Notes under the pieces: model-generated
What the model saw: only the letters and a program-made list of their open reading frames with translations
Databases searched by the model: none
Told to the model about the DNA's origin: nothing
Position numbers and translations under genes: made by a program
Assembly: GCA_002774705.1 (NCBI GenBank)
Contig: PFCN01000017.1
Span: forward strand, 1-31,330
Reading direction: 5' to 3'
Source: Candidatus Niyogibacteria bacterium CG10_big_fil_rev_8_21_14_0_10_42_19
Lineage (GTDB): Bacteria > Patescibacteriota > Minisyncoccia > 1-14-0-10-42-19
Length of the DNA: 31,330 nucleotides
Shown here: one piece after another, positions 1 through 7,723 of the stretch
How the letters are laid out: every line of letters begins with the position of its first letter
How positions within the stretch are numbered: the first letter of the stretch is position 1

Positions 1-1
1 A

Positions 2-259
2 ATACAGCCGACAACGATCTACAAGCAAGATATCGTTATCGTCGAAGAACAGATCGGCCAGGCGATCCGTTTCCGGCTCCGAGACGAATATCTTCATTAC
101 AAGCTATTGCCGGAAAAACCGAAGAAGATACACAGCTCCAAGAACAACTTACCATGGGTTATCCCCAGATCTACCGCCCACATACCGCCAGCCAACCATC
201 CATGGCGCCAAATTAGCAATATAGAGTATCTTAAAAAATTAACCAAAATGTCCAAATAG
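2..259 (+). pseudogene. Transposase/integrase C-terminal end, cut by window edge
   Basis: The frame starting at base 2 is open for 85 codons and ends with TAG at 257-259. The visible peptide contains RFRLRDEYLHYKLLPEKPKK followed by a proline-rich tail with ANHPWR. I associate this with the C-terminus of DDE transposases of the IS481/ISNCY-like type that are frequent in Patescibacteria. The catalytic core lies upstream of the window, so I cannot tell whether the gene is intact. The stop codon lies inside an inverted repeat that may be the IS end. A generic DNA-binding integrase is the alternative; the family call is from memory. Confidence 0.5.
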
Positions 260-291
260 GACATTTCTAAATCTCCCAAAGTAGGACATTT
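246..291. repeat. Probable IS terminal repeat
   Basis: AAATGTCC (246-253) and GGACATTT (259-266) form an 8-bp inverted repeat overlapping the transposase stop. A second TAGGACATTTCT follows about 25 bp later (282-293). Repeated AGGACATTT boxes directly behind a transposase are what an IS right end looks like. The left end is not in the window, so the assignment is inference. Confidence 0.45.
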
Positions 292-322
292 CTATTTCAC
301 CTTTACAAAAAATCTCGAAGCT

Positions 323-351
323 TTGACTTAGAAAGAAAAAAAACGTAAACT
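323..351 (+). promoter_or_regulatory. Predicted promoter of tnaA-like gene, probably leaderless
   Basis: TTGACT at 323-328 and TAAACT at 346-351 are separated by 17 bp. Only six bases lie between the -10 box and the ATG at 358, so transcription would start at or next to the start codon. No SD is visible. The -10 matches consensus at 4 of 6 positions. Confidence 0.4.
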
Positions 352-357
352 ATAGCC

Positions 358-1749
358 ATGATTTTACCTCCCTATAAAATAAAATCGGTGGAAAAAATAA
401 AATTAATACCCGTCGTTGAACGTCTCAAGAAAATAAAAAAAGCCGGCTATAATTTATTCTTTTTAAATTCCCGGGATGTCTATATCGACCTTCTTACCGA
501 CTCCGGAACCGGAGCCATGTCCGATAAACAATGGTCTTCCCTCATGCAAAGCGATGAATCTTACGCTGGATCGGAAAGCTTCCTAAGATTTCAAAAAACC
601 ATTCAAAAAATTCTGGGGTTCCCTTATGTTATACCCACGCACCAAGGACGCGGGGCGGAATCGGTATTCAATAAAGTTCTTATAAAAAAAGACGGTATAA
701 TTATCGGCAACTCCCCTTTTGACACAACGCGCGCCCATATCGAAAACATGGGCGGGAAAATAATAGACGTTACCCGTAAAGAAGCATTTGATCCAAAAAG
801 TCTGTTCAATTTTAAAGGGAATGTTGACCTGAAAAAACTGAAGCGAGCTCTAAAAAAATACTCCGCCAAAGGCGGATCCGCCTCCGGCGGAAAAAACGGG
901 GTCACCTACGTCCTCCTCACAATAACCTGCAACAGCGTGGGCGGACAGCCGGTATCTCTTGAAAATATAAAAGAAACGGCTAAACTTTGCCGCACGCATA
1001 AAGTCCCTCTTTTTTATGACATCGCGCGCTTTGCCGAAAATTCTTTTTTTATAAAAGAACGCGAAATAAAATATAAAAATAAAAAAATAGAAGACATCAT
1101 TCTTGAAACAATGAAATACGCCGACGGAGTGCTCATGAGCGCGAAAAAAGACGCTATCGCCAATATGGGTGGATTTATCGCCGTAAGAGACGCCGAACTT
1201 TACCAAAAACTTGCTCCGTACGCCATTTTGCTTGAAGGTTTTTTAAATTATGGAGGAATGTCCGGACGTGACATGGAAACCGTGGCCACCGGTCTTTGTG
1301 AGGGAATTGATGAGGATTATTTAAAATTCAGAACATCACAAGTAAAATACCTAACCGACTCTCTCTATAATATCGGAGTCCCCGTTATCAGACCCGCCGG
1401 AGGACACGCGGTCTTTATAGATGCAGGCGCCTTGCTTGAACATATTAAACGAGATAATTTCCCCGCACATGCTCTGGCTGTAGCCCTATATATAGAAGGA
1501 GGCATCCGTTCGGTAGAAATAGGATCAATTATGGCCGGACGCGACCCGGAAACAAAAGAAAATAGGAAGGCACCGAGAGAGCTTTTGCGCCTGGCAATAC
1601 CGCGGAGAGTATATTCAAAAGAACATTTGGATTACGTAATAGAAGTTTTTTTGAGAGTTCTAAAAAATAAAAAAAGTGTGAGAGGCGTACGTTTTACATA
1701 CGAAGCTCCGGTCCTGCGCCATTTTTCTTCAAAATTCAGGTTGATATAA
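358..1749 (+). CDS. tnaA: Tryptophanase-type beta-eliminating lyase (PLP)
   Basis: 463 aa, close to the usual ~470 aa of tryptophanase. The family cleaves L-tryptophan to indole, pyruvate and ammonia in the cytoplasm. Visible signatures are DLLTDSGTGAMSDKQW (44-59), PTHQGRGAE (93-101), ITCNSVGGQPVSL (189-201) and the PLP site MSAKKDA, where the second lysine (Lys264) should hold the cofactor. The C-terminal RSVEIGS and GRDPET fit tryptophanase; tyrosine phenol-lyase has an Arg at the position of this Ile, so Trp is the likelier substrate. Residues 170-180 (AKGGSASGGKN) are extra and are encoded by a palindromic GC-rich repeat (862-891). No partner gene lies next to it and no SD precedes it. 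An amino-acid lyase is unusual in a streamlined CPR genome and may have been acquired. Confidence 0.88.
   Translation: MILPPYKIKSVEKIKLIPVVERLKKIKKAGYNLFFLNSRDVYIDLLTDSGTGAMSDKQWSSLMQSDESYAGSESFLRFQKTIQKILGFPYVIPTHQGRGAESVFNKVLIKKDGIIIGNSPFDTTRAHIENMGGKIIDVTRKEAFDPKSLFNFKGNVDLKKLKRALKKYSAKGGSASGGKNGVTYVLLTITCNSVGGQPVSLENIKETAKLCRTHKVPLFYDIARFAENSFFIKEREIKYKNKKIEDIILETMKYADGVLMSAKKDAIANMGGFIAVRDAELYQKLAPYAILLEGFLNYGGMSGRDMETVATGLCEGIDEDYLKFRTSQVKYLTDSLYNIGVPVIRPAGGHAVFIDAGALLEHIKRDNFPAHALAVALYIEGGIRSVEIGSIMAGRDPETKENRKAPRELLRLAIPRRVYSKEHLDYVIEVFLRVLKNKKSVRGVRFTYEAPVLRHFSSKFRLI
862..891. repeat. Palindromic repeat R3 inside tnaA
   Basis: TCCGCCAAAGGCGG followed by ATCCGCCTCCGGCGGA: two adjacent hairpins of the CCGCC...GGCGG type. 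Relatives occur at 2940-2968 (inside aspS), 12107-12136, 17617-17646, and as half copies near 17397-17409 and 25034-25047. Here it adds about ten residues in frame, in a loop just before the GVTYVLLTIT strand. Confidence 0.75.
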
Positions 1750-1831
1750 ATAATTTCTCATATTTACATATACACATATATATGCTACTGTTTTGGCAGA
1801 ATTAAAAATAAAATACAAAGGGGAACCGAAA

Positions 1832-1945
1832 ATGATCGGTAAAACCGGATTGATTTTCACCCTGGTATTCGTTGTAGGACCGATGTTTATCGGATTGATT
1901 GCCTCACTTTATATGGGTAAGCGTAAATCCAAGGCCAGAGAGTAG
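1832..1945 (+). CDS. Tiny single-pass membrane protein
   Basis: 37 aa, MIGKTGLIFTLVFVVG..., one hydrophobic helix of about 22 residues ending in a basic tail (GKRKSKARE). An AAAGGGG motif lies 8-9 bases upstream of the ATG. It sits 17 bp before the next small gene, so both are probably cotranscribed and end at the terminator at 2158-2182. I do not recognise a family. Good initiation signal, compact spacing and a clean transmembrane segment argue that it is real. Confidence 0.5.
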   Translation: MIGKTGLIFTLVFVVGPMFIGLIASLYMGKRKSKARE

Positions 1946-1962
1946 CTACAAGGAGGATGGCG

Positions 1963-2157
1963 TTGACCGAAAAACAAAAATCACGCCGAGAAAAACTTAG
2001 GGAAAAAGTTGAGAAAGAAATCCGCGAACACCCGCAATGGTGTTCGCCGAATTGCCAGACATTTTTGCCCGAAGAATATAGAAAGGCGCGCCTTGCTTTT
2101 GATTATAAAGCTAAGGCCGTCCAAGAAGATTATGACCTCTGTCATGCTTTCAGATAA
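1963..2157 (+). CDS. Small charged protein with HPQWC-x3-C motif
   Basis: 64 aa from the TTG at 1963. An in-frame ATG at 1957 lies directly against the AGGAGG at 1951-1956 with no spacer, while the TTG has a normal 6-base spacer, so TTG is the likelier start. The protein is highly charged at the N-terminus (EKQKSRREKLREKVEKEI), then has HPQWCSPNC and a third Cys near the end (DLCHAF); a metal site or disulfide is possible. Family not recognised. It is the only gene in the window with a perfect AGGAGG, unlike most neighbours, which hints at a foreign origin for this two-gene cassette. Confidence 0.6.
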   Translation: MTEKQKSRREKLREKVEKEIREHPQWCSPNCQTFLPEEYRKARLAFDYKAKAVQEDYDLCHAFR

Positions 2158-2182
2158 GAGCCCCGCACGGGCTCCTTTTTTT
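2158..2182 (+). terminator. Rho-independent terminator
   Basis: GAGCCC (2158-2163), loop CGCAC, GGGCTC (2169-2174), then a run of seven T (2176-2182). It begins one base after the stop codon of the small charged protein. Confidence 0.85.
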
Positions 2183-2397
2183 ATCAAGATTTTAAAATAC
2201 TCAAAAAAACAGCCCCATATTAGCTATAGTTGTGGTGGTCTTCTCAAGCTTTCGCTCTTAGATACCAGTTCCACAAGCTTTCACTACTACGAGGCTTATG
2301 TTCTTTTTACTATATATAAGTGAAAATTTTATTAAGATTTTTATGTTAAATTGGAGTAATATATTTTTATATTTTGTGGCATTTCTTATTATTTATG

Positions 2398-2467
2398 TAC
2401 ACTTTGGACGTCGGACGTCCGAAATTTAATTATACACTTTGGACGTCGGACGTCCGAAATTTAATTA
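2398..2467. repeat. 35-bp tandem duplication with internal palindrome
   Basis: Two perfect copies of a 35-bp unit, at 2398-2432 and 2433-2467. Each contains the palindrome GGACGTCGGACGTCC. The second copy overlaps the last codon of aspS (stop at 2465). No T-run follows on the minus strand, so it is not a standard terminator. Confidence 0.85.
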
Positions 2468-3904
2468 TACCCCACGACCAGATGGGCGGGGCATTTTTGT
2501 GAATGATAAATAAAGCTCTTTTAATTGTTTTTCGTCTATCTGTGATGGAGCGTTCATCATCAGATCGCGGGCGTCTCCTGTTTTCGGAAAAGCGATAACT
2601 TCGCGGATGTTTGGTTCACCCGCCAAAATAGCGACCAGCCGGTCGAGTCCCCAGGCGATACCGCCGTGAGGCGGAGCGCCATTCGATAAAGCCTCAAGCA
2701 TGTGGCTGAAATTATCGTCAATTCGTTCATCCGAATAACCCATAATCTCAAATACTTTTCGTAAAGCTTGGGGTTCATGATTTCTAATACTCCCGCCCCC
2801 TATTTCAAAACCGTTCAAAATCACATCATACTGGCTTGTTAAAATTTCACCGATTTTTTCTTTGTTCATCAGTATTTCGCGATACTCGGGCTTTGGTGAG
2901 GAAAAAGGATTATGAGTGAAAGTCCATTTCGTTTTTTCCCCGCCAGAGGCGGGTCCGCATTCGGCGGAGAAAAAAGGAAAATCAACCACCCAGCAAAAAG
3001 CGAGCAGGTCTTTATCCTTTTTGTCTTTTCTTAGGTCTGGCCGGTCGGATCCGAATTTTTCCATCGCCTCTTTATATGAAAGAATCGGAAACGGTATCTC
3101 CTGAATTTTTTTTGAAGGCATTATTTTCTGAACAAGCGAGATAAGCAATTGTTCATTTACTCTCATAACGTCTTCCCTCTTTACAAAAGACATCTCCATA
3201 TCAAGCTGGGTAAATTCCGGCTGACGGTCGCCTCTCGTGTCTTCATCTCTAAAACATCGGGCGATTTGAAAATAACGCTCCAGTCCCGCGACCATTAAAA
3301 GCTGTTTATACTGCTGGGGAGACTGGGGTAATGCATAAAAATTTCCGGGATACAGGCGAGATGGAACAACGTAATCTCTCGCGCCCTCGGGTGTGGACTT
3401 GGTGAGAATTGGCGTTTCTATTTCCACAAAGTCCTCGACATGCAGAAAATTTCTTACGAAAGCAGTTATCTTATCACGAAGAAGCAAATTTTTTTTCATG
3501 CGCTCCCGACGAAGATCGATATACCTGTGCTTCATCCTCGACTCGTCCCCTATTTCGTAACCGTCGGTATCAACCGCGAAAGGAATAGTTTTAGATTCAT
3601 TCAAAACGACCAGCTTTTGCGCCTCAAGCTCTATCTCTCCATTAATAATATTCGGATTAACCATGTTCTCGGGTCTTTTTTTAATCTCTCCCTCAACCGA
3701 AATAACCCACTCGCCTCGCAGACGCTGGGCCTCCTGTAAAACTTCATTATTTTGGGGAGAAAAAACAACCTGAACAATCCCCCACCTATCACGCAGATCT
3801 ACAAAAATAAGCTTGCCATGATCGCGCTTGGAATGAACCCATCCGCTCAATAAAACTCTTTCTCCTGTTTTGCCCGCAGTTTCGATGCTTTTTATTCTGA
3901 TCAT
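2465..3904 (-). CDS. aspS: Aspartyl-tRNA synthetase, short form
   Basis: 479 aa; charges tRNA-Asp in the cytoplasm. OB-fold domain at about 1-110 (GWVHSKRDHGKLIFVDLRDR), class II motif 2 with CFRDEDTRGDRQPEFTQLD (217-235), motif 3 GGIAWGLDRLVAIL (414-427). The standard bacterial enzyme is near 590 aa; here SDRPDL (286-291) runs almost directly into the CWVVDFP strand (304-310), so the GAD insertion domain usually found between them is missing. His29 in RDHG resembles non-discriminating enzymes that also charge tRNA-Asn (from memory of the Pseudomonas enzyme, where discriminating forms have Leu). Residues 313-325 come from palindromic repeat R3. It starts 13 bp after the upstream histidine kinase and has no SD, so it is probably cotranscribed with it. 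Confidence 0.93.
   Translation of the reverse strand: MIRIKSIETAGKTGERVLLSGWVHSKRDHGKLIFVDLRDRWGIVQVVFSPQNNEVLQEAQRLRGEWVISVEGEIKKRPENMVNPNIINGEIELEAQKLVVLNESKTIPFAVDTDGYEIGDESRMKHRYIDLRRERMKKNLLLRDKITAFVRNFLHVEDFVEIETPILTKSTPEGARDYVVPSRLYPGNFYALPQSPQQYKQLLMVAGLERYFQIARCFRDEDTRGDRQPEFTQLDMEMSFVKREDVMRVNEQLLISLVQKIMPSKKIQEIPFPILSYKEAMEKFGSDRPDLRKDKKDKDLLAFCWVVDFPFFSAECGPASGGEKTKWTFTHNPFSSPKPEYREILMNKEKIGEILTSQYDVILNGFEIGGGSIRNHEPQALRKVFEIMGYSDERIDDNFSHMLEALSNGAPPHGGIAWGLDRLVAILAGEPNIREVIAFPKTGDARDLMMNAPSQIDEKQLKELYLSFTKMPRPSGRGV
2940..2968. repeat. Palindromic repeat R3 inside aspS
   Basis: CCGCCAGAGGCGG then GTCCGCATTCGGCGGA. It encodes the stretch SAECGPASGGE in the minus-strand aspS frame, in a surface loop between the VVDFP strand and the HNPFSSPK motif. 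The reading frame is kept. Confidence 0.75.
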
Positions 3905-3917
3905 AAAATTATCGGCT

Positions 3918-5522
3918 TTAACCGGCCGCCGGCATTCTTATATAAAAAGTTGTGCCCTTGTTCCTGCCTTCTGACCGAAGCCAGATTTCCCCCTTGTGGT
4001 CGTTTATTATACGCTTAGCCACATAAAGGCCGAATCCGATCCCTTGGGTATTTGTTTTAAATCCGATCTTGCCTCTCGAGAACTTCTCAAAAAGATTGTG
4101 GACCTCCTTGGATTCAATCCCCAAACCGGTATCTTTTACGGAAATTAAAATGGAATTATTGTGTTCTTTTTCTTTTTGAATGCTTAGAGTAATGCTCCCT
4201 TTTTCGGTATATTTAATGGCATTATCAATAAGATTGGATAAAGCGTCTTTAAATTTACTTTTATCAAAATTGGCGAAAAAATTACCGGTCGGCCTTTCCC
4301 AAATTATCTTCAAATTCTTCTTCTCGACCAGCCCTCTCATCTCCTCCACAACAATATCTATAATATCCCTTAGATCCATTTTTTCAATACTATACCTAAT
4401 ACGACCAGCCTCTATCGCGCTAAGATCAAGAAGGTCGGCGACAAGCTTAACCAGGTTTTCATTCGACATATACACCCGCTCAAGAATACCGCGAAGATTT
4501 TTATTAACCCTCCCGAAGCTTCCTTCAAGAGTCATTGATATATAGCCTTTTATAATAGAAAGAGGAGTTCTTAGTTGGTGTGAGGCAATCGATATAAACT
4601 CGGATTTAACCCGGTCAAGCTGGAGGAGCTTTTCATTGGATAATTGCAAGGCGCCGGCAAGTTCTTTTATATGTTCGGCATTCTTTGCTTCGTTGATAAC
4701 GGCGCGCACAAGCAACACCCCGAAGACCAACGAGACGGCAAAAACAACGGCATCAAAAATAAGATCCGAACCCCTCGAAAACACCAAACGAAAGAAAAGC
4801 ATAAAAACCAGAGCTAAAGTAAAAATCTCCGCCCCGATAACCCTTATGTTCATTAAGTTGTGGCGTATAATGGCATACGAAATAAAACCGACCATTATAA
4901 TAGTAGCGACGGGACCGTAACTGACTAATTCGGAGTTTGAGAATTGGACAAGAAAAATATTAAAAAAACTTCCAATAATCGTGGTAATAAAAGTACCTAA
5001 AAATATCAATAAAATCTGGGCCTTGATCTCGGAGTCTCTGGTCGAAAAATATGATTTTATAAGACTCACAAAAGCATCCGCCACCACTAATACGAAATAA
5101 GCCGCGAAAACAAAATGAGCCCATCCGACCGATAATACTTTATCAGGAGATCCTAAATTGGTTATGTCTCTGATAAAATTTTCGGAAAAAAACGGAGAAA
5201 TAGATATTAAAACTCCTCCTATAACCACAACCAAAGCCCGCCGTGTCCGAACGGAACGTTTTGTGAATAATTCTACAAAATACCAAAAACAGATCGCGAT
5301 AGCCACCCCCGATACGTAACTTATGGCAAGAGAATAAAAAGAGGCCTCAAAAGAACGAGCCAAGCGAAGACCTATAAGTGTCGCGGACCAAAGCACTAAA
5401 GCCGAGATCAATAAAATATAAGAAGAGGTTTTTTTGGCTCTCGGCCCGTGCACCCATATTATTACCCCAAGAACCGCATTAAAAAGCGCGATTATAAATA
5501 AAAGTTTTGTTAGTTCGTCCAT
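3918..5522 (-). CDS. Membrane sensor histidine kinase (7-8 TM input)
   Basis: 534 aa from the ATG at 5522 (MDELTKLLF). The frame is open to 5564, but that longer start would lie inside the loop of a strong terminator-like hairpin (5540-5584), so I prefer 5522. The N-terminal ~240 residues form seven or eight hydrophobic helices, resembling the 7TM/MASE-type input of other kinases. A short coiled stretch leads to the H-box FISIASHQLRTPLS (phosphoacceptor His315), then N-box NLIDNAIKYT, G1 DTGLGIE, F-box FEKFSRG and G2 GIGFGLYVAKRI. All ATP-binding boxes are present, so it should be active. No response regulator is adjacent; the downstream neighbour is aspS. The signal sensed is unknown. Confidence 0.9.
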   Translation of the reverse strand: MDELTKLLFIIALFNAVLGVIIWVHGPRAKKTSSYILLISALVLWSATLIGLRLARSFEASFYSLAISYVSGVAIAICFWYFVELFTKRSVRTRRALVVVIGGVLISISPFFSENFIRDITNLGSPDKVLSVGWAHFVFAAYFVLVVADAFVSLIKSYFSTRDSEIKAQILLIFLGTFITTIIGSFFNIFLVQFSNSELVSYGPVATIIMVGFISYAIIRHNLMNIRVIGAEIFTLALVFMLFFRLVFSRGSDLIFDAVVFAVSLVFGVLLVRAVINEAKNAEHIKELAGALQLSNEKLLQLDRVKSEFISIASHQLRTPLSIIKGYISMTLEGSFGRVNKNLRGILERVYMSNENLVKLVADLLDLSAIEAGRIRYSIEKMDLRDIIDIVVEEMRGLVEKKNLKIIWERPTGNFFANFDKSKFKDALSNLIDNAIKYTEKGSITLSIQKEKEHNNSILISVKDTGLGIESKEVHNLFEKFSRGKIGFKTNTQGIGFGLYVAKRIINDHKGEIWLRSEGRNKGTTFYIRMPAAG

Positions 5523-5539
5523 AATTTTAATAAATAAAA

Positions 5540-5584
5540 TAGCCTCGTACGTACAGTATATCACTATACTGTTGTACGAGGCTA
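5540..5584 (-). terminator. Strong hairpin between KAS III gene and kinase
   Basis: TAGCCTCGTAC (5540-5550) pairs with GTACGAGGCTA (5574-5584), and ACAGTATA (5553-5560) with TATACTGT (5565-5572), leaving a 4-base loop. Read on the minus strand it lies 7 bp behind the KAS III stop and is followed by ATTTTATTTATT, a weak U-tract. It probably ends the KAS III transcript, and any read-through would supply the kinase and aspS. Confidence 0.7.
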
Positions 5585-5591
5585 TATATTT

Positions 5592-6671
5592 TCAAACGCG
5601 CATGATAATGGCGCCATATTGCCAACCGGCGCCGATTGCCGCGAAAAGAACGCGTTCTCCAGCCTTGAGACGTCCCGAGCATTTTAACTCGTGGTAAGCG
5701 ACACCTAAGGTTGCTGTATCCAGATTGCCGTAACGATCGACATGAACCTCAACCTTATTAAAGGGAATACCAAGACTCTCGGAGATAGCTTTCAGGAGAT
5801 TATAATTGACCTGATGAACAATAAAATGATCGATCTCATCCAGCTTGATGCCCGACTTTTTAATAATTTCCGATACTACACGCATAAAAATTTCGGGACC
5901 CTTTAACTTTACAAGCCCTAAACTCATATTAAAACGATGCAGACCCTTTTTTACGGTTTGATAAGTCGCCGGATTTCTTGATCCGCCGGCTTCAAAGATG
6001 ACCGGATTTGAATGGCCTTCGGCTCCCATATAAGTATGGGTGATGCCCGGTCCCAAATCGTCGGATTCGTCGCATGCCTCCATCACCAGAGCCGCAGCGC
6101 CCTCCCCGAATATGTAAGCGTTAACGATATTCTTCAACAACTGCTCTTCCCGCTCTTTCGGGTCTTCAATATCATTAACAGCTTGAAGATAAGGACCTAC
6201 CGATACCGAACCGATAAGAAGAATCTTTTTGTATTTTCCCGATCGTATCTCGGAATCGGCGATATCCATTATATATACGAATCCTCCACACCCAACCGAT
6301 GTTGCGCCGACCGCCGGAACATCGCTCCTCAAACCAAGACGCATGTGAACCATGCACGCCGGATCAGGTATGAGATATTCCGGGGTTGAGGTCGCATAAA
6401 GCACCCGGTCAATATCTTTCGGTTCGAGCCCGGCATCCTTTATAGCATTGGTTGCGGCGGTAAAAGCATTATCTCCGTCATAGTATCCCGAACGCATAAC
6501 TCCGAGGTTAAAATCAAACGTATTCACCCGGGTTTTAATGCCGAGCCGTTCTTCGACCCATTTCGGGGTCCATGACTGTGTCGGCGGCTGCGGAAAGAAA
6601 TTTCCTATCGTTTCGTTTGAAACCAAAAATGGCGGAAGACACATTCCGGATCCGATAATCTTCGCTTTCAT
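5592..6671 (-). CDS. Stand-alone 3-oxoacyl-ACP synthase III-like thiolase-fold enzyme
   Basis: 359 aa. KAS III enzymes condense an acyl-CoA with malonyl-ACP; relatives (HMG-CoA synthase-like, OleA-like, PKS starters) use the same fold. Catalytic triad visible: Cys128 in VGATSVGCGGF, His286 in FIVHQVNYN, Asn316 in YGNLDTATLG, where the usual GNxxSAS reads GNLDTAT. It is longer than typical FabH (~320 aa), with an insertion around 165-185. No acp, fabD, fabG or other fatty-acid gene is near, so a classical FAS II role is unsupported. SD GAAAGGAGAA lies about 6 bases before the ATG. A hairpin terminator follows the gene. Confidence 0.82.
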   Translation of the reverse strand: MKAKIIGSGMCLPPFLVSNETIGNFFPQPPTQSWTPKWVEERLGIKTRVNTFDFNLGVMRSGYYDGDNAFTAATNAIKDAGLEPKDIDRVLYATSTPEYLIPDPACMVHMRLGLRSDVPAVGATSVGCGGFVYIMDIADSEIRSGKYKKILLIGSVSVGPYLQAVNDIEDPKEREEQLLKNIVNAYIFGEGAAALVMEACDESDDLGPGITHTYMGAEGHSNPVIFEAGGSRNPATYQTVKKGLHRFNMSLGLVKLKGPEIFMRVVSEIIKKSGIKLDEIDHFIVHQVNYNLLKAISESLGIPFNKVEVHVDRYGNLDTATLGVAYHELKCSGRLKAGERVLFAAIGAGWQYGAIIMRV

Positions 6672-6750
6672 CGGTTTCTCCTTTCTCTATTTTTTTAAAA
6701 AAACAATATCTTTCTTATAAAAAATAGCACAAAAACCGAAAAAGGGCAAT

Positions 6751-6780
6751 GGTTATTTTTCGTTTGGTTATTTTTCGTTT
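6751..6780. repeat. 15-bp tandem duplication at the mscS stop
   Basis: GGTTATTTTTCGTTT occurs twice head to tail (6751-6765, 6766-6780). On the minus strand each copy encodes NEK-stop, so the end of mscS is duplicated and a spare stop follows the real one. Confidence 0.8.
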
Positions 6781-7628
6781 ATAACAACGCGGTGAGGATA
6801 AGGAATTTCAATTCCAAGCTTATCAAACTCATTTTTGACCCTGCGACGAAATTCACGCATAACATCCCATTGTCTTATGGGTTTTGTGTCGCCAAGAACT
6901 TTGACAACTACCGCGGAATCCGCGAAATCATCAACACCCAAAACCTGGATCGGTTTTATAATATCGTTTTTCCATTTTGGATCTTCGGCCATTTCTTTGC
7001 CCAGGCGGTTCAAAACCTCAATAACGGTATCTATTTTCTCTTTATAAGCTACACCGATATTGATATGGGCGCGGGACCAAAATTTGGTCATGTTGGACGT
7101 GGTTTTTATTTCTCCATTGGGTATATGATGCTCGATCCCGTCCAAATCGCGAAGAACCGTCCGGCGAAGATTTATATCTTCTACCAATCCTCCGATGCCG
7201 GCGATATTCACCACATCTCCATTGCGATATTGATCCTCCATAATTATAAAAAATCCCGCTATTATATCCCGTATCAAATATTGCCCTCCAAAACCGAAAG
7301 CTATTCCGGCCACCCCCACTCCTGCCAAAAGAGGGGTGGTGTCCACGCCCGTCTCCGAAAGGATCATAAAGACGCCTACCAGCCATATGATAATATGCAA
7401 CGTTGAAATAAAAACTCCCTCTAAAGTATTTTGTCTTTTTTCACGGGCCTGACCGTCCCGAGACTTATATGAATAATTAGTATATTGTTTGATCAATTTT
7501 GAGACCAATCTATGGGCAAGATAATCCATGACCAAAATACCGGCCAAAATAAAACCGATCTTTATGCCGTGCGCCGACAGCCACGGATAAATTAAGCTTT
7601 CCCAAAAATACAAAATATTTTTCAGCAT
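6768..7628 (-). CDS. mscS: MscS-family mechanosensitive channel
   Basis: 286 aa, the size of E. coli MscS. Opens under membrane tension to release solutes on osmotic downshock. Two N-terminal helices (about 20-40, 70-92), then the pore helix TM3, GVGVAGIAFGFGGQYLIRD (residues 103-121), continuing into the amphipathic helix and the beta domain (EDQYRNGDVVNIAGIGG), where MscS typically begins. Then an alpha/beta cytoplasmic domain to the C-terminus (EIPYPHRVV). Divergently placed to ddl with about 95 bp between them. No SD; the predicted promoter would start transcription at the ATG. Confidence 0.92.
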   Translation of the reverse strand: MLKNILYFWESLIYPWLSAHGIKIGFILAGILVMDYLAHRLVSKLIKQYTNYSYKSRDGQAREKRQNTLEGVFISTLHIIIWLVGVFMILSETGVDTTPLLAGVGVAGIAFGFGGQYLIRDIIAGFFIIMEDQYRNGDVVNIAGIGGLVEDINLRRTVLRDLDGIEHHIPNGEIKTTSNMTKFWSRAHINIGVAYKEKIDTVIEVLNRLGKEMAEDPKWKNDIIKPIQVLGVDDFADSAVVVKVLGDTKPIRQWDVMREFRRRVKNEFDKLGIEIPYPHRVVINEK

Positions 7629-7634
7629 ATTTTT

Positions 7635-7662
7635 ATGTTAAAGATATATATGAATACGTCAA
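7635..7662 (-). promoter_or_regulatory. Predicted mscS promoter, probably leaderless
   Basis: On the minus strand TTGACG (7657-7662) and TAACAT (7635-7640) are 16 bp apart, with six bases from the -10 box to the ATG. The +1 would fall at the start codon. Confidence 0.45.
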
Positions 7663-7710
7663 ATTATCATGTCAAAAACTTTTAAACTTTCATCGATATA
7701 AAGAGTGTTA

Positions 7711-7716
7711 TATACT
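7711..7716 (+). promoter_or_regulatory. Predicted -10 box of ddl
   Basis: TATACT, seven bases before the ATG at 7724, again placing +1 at the start codon. No good -35 hexamer was found at 16-18 bp, and no SD exists. Confidence 0.35.
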
Positions 7717-7723
7717 TATATAT

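Noticed and set aside
2009..2323. 104-codon open frame on plus overlapping the small charged protein
   Set aside because: It runs out of frame through a gene with a strong SD and through its terminator.
3918..5564. Longer start of the histidine kinase at 5564
   Set aside because: The start would sit in the loop of a terminator-like hairpin and add a non-conserved leader; the ATG at 5522 gives a normal membrane start.
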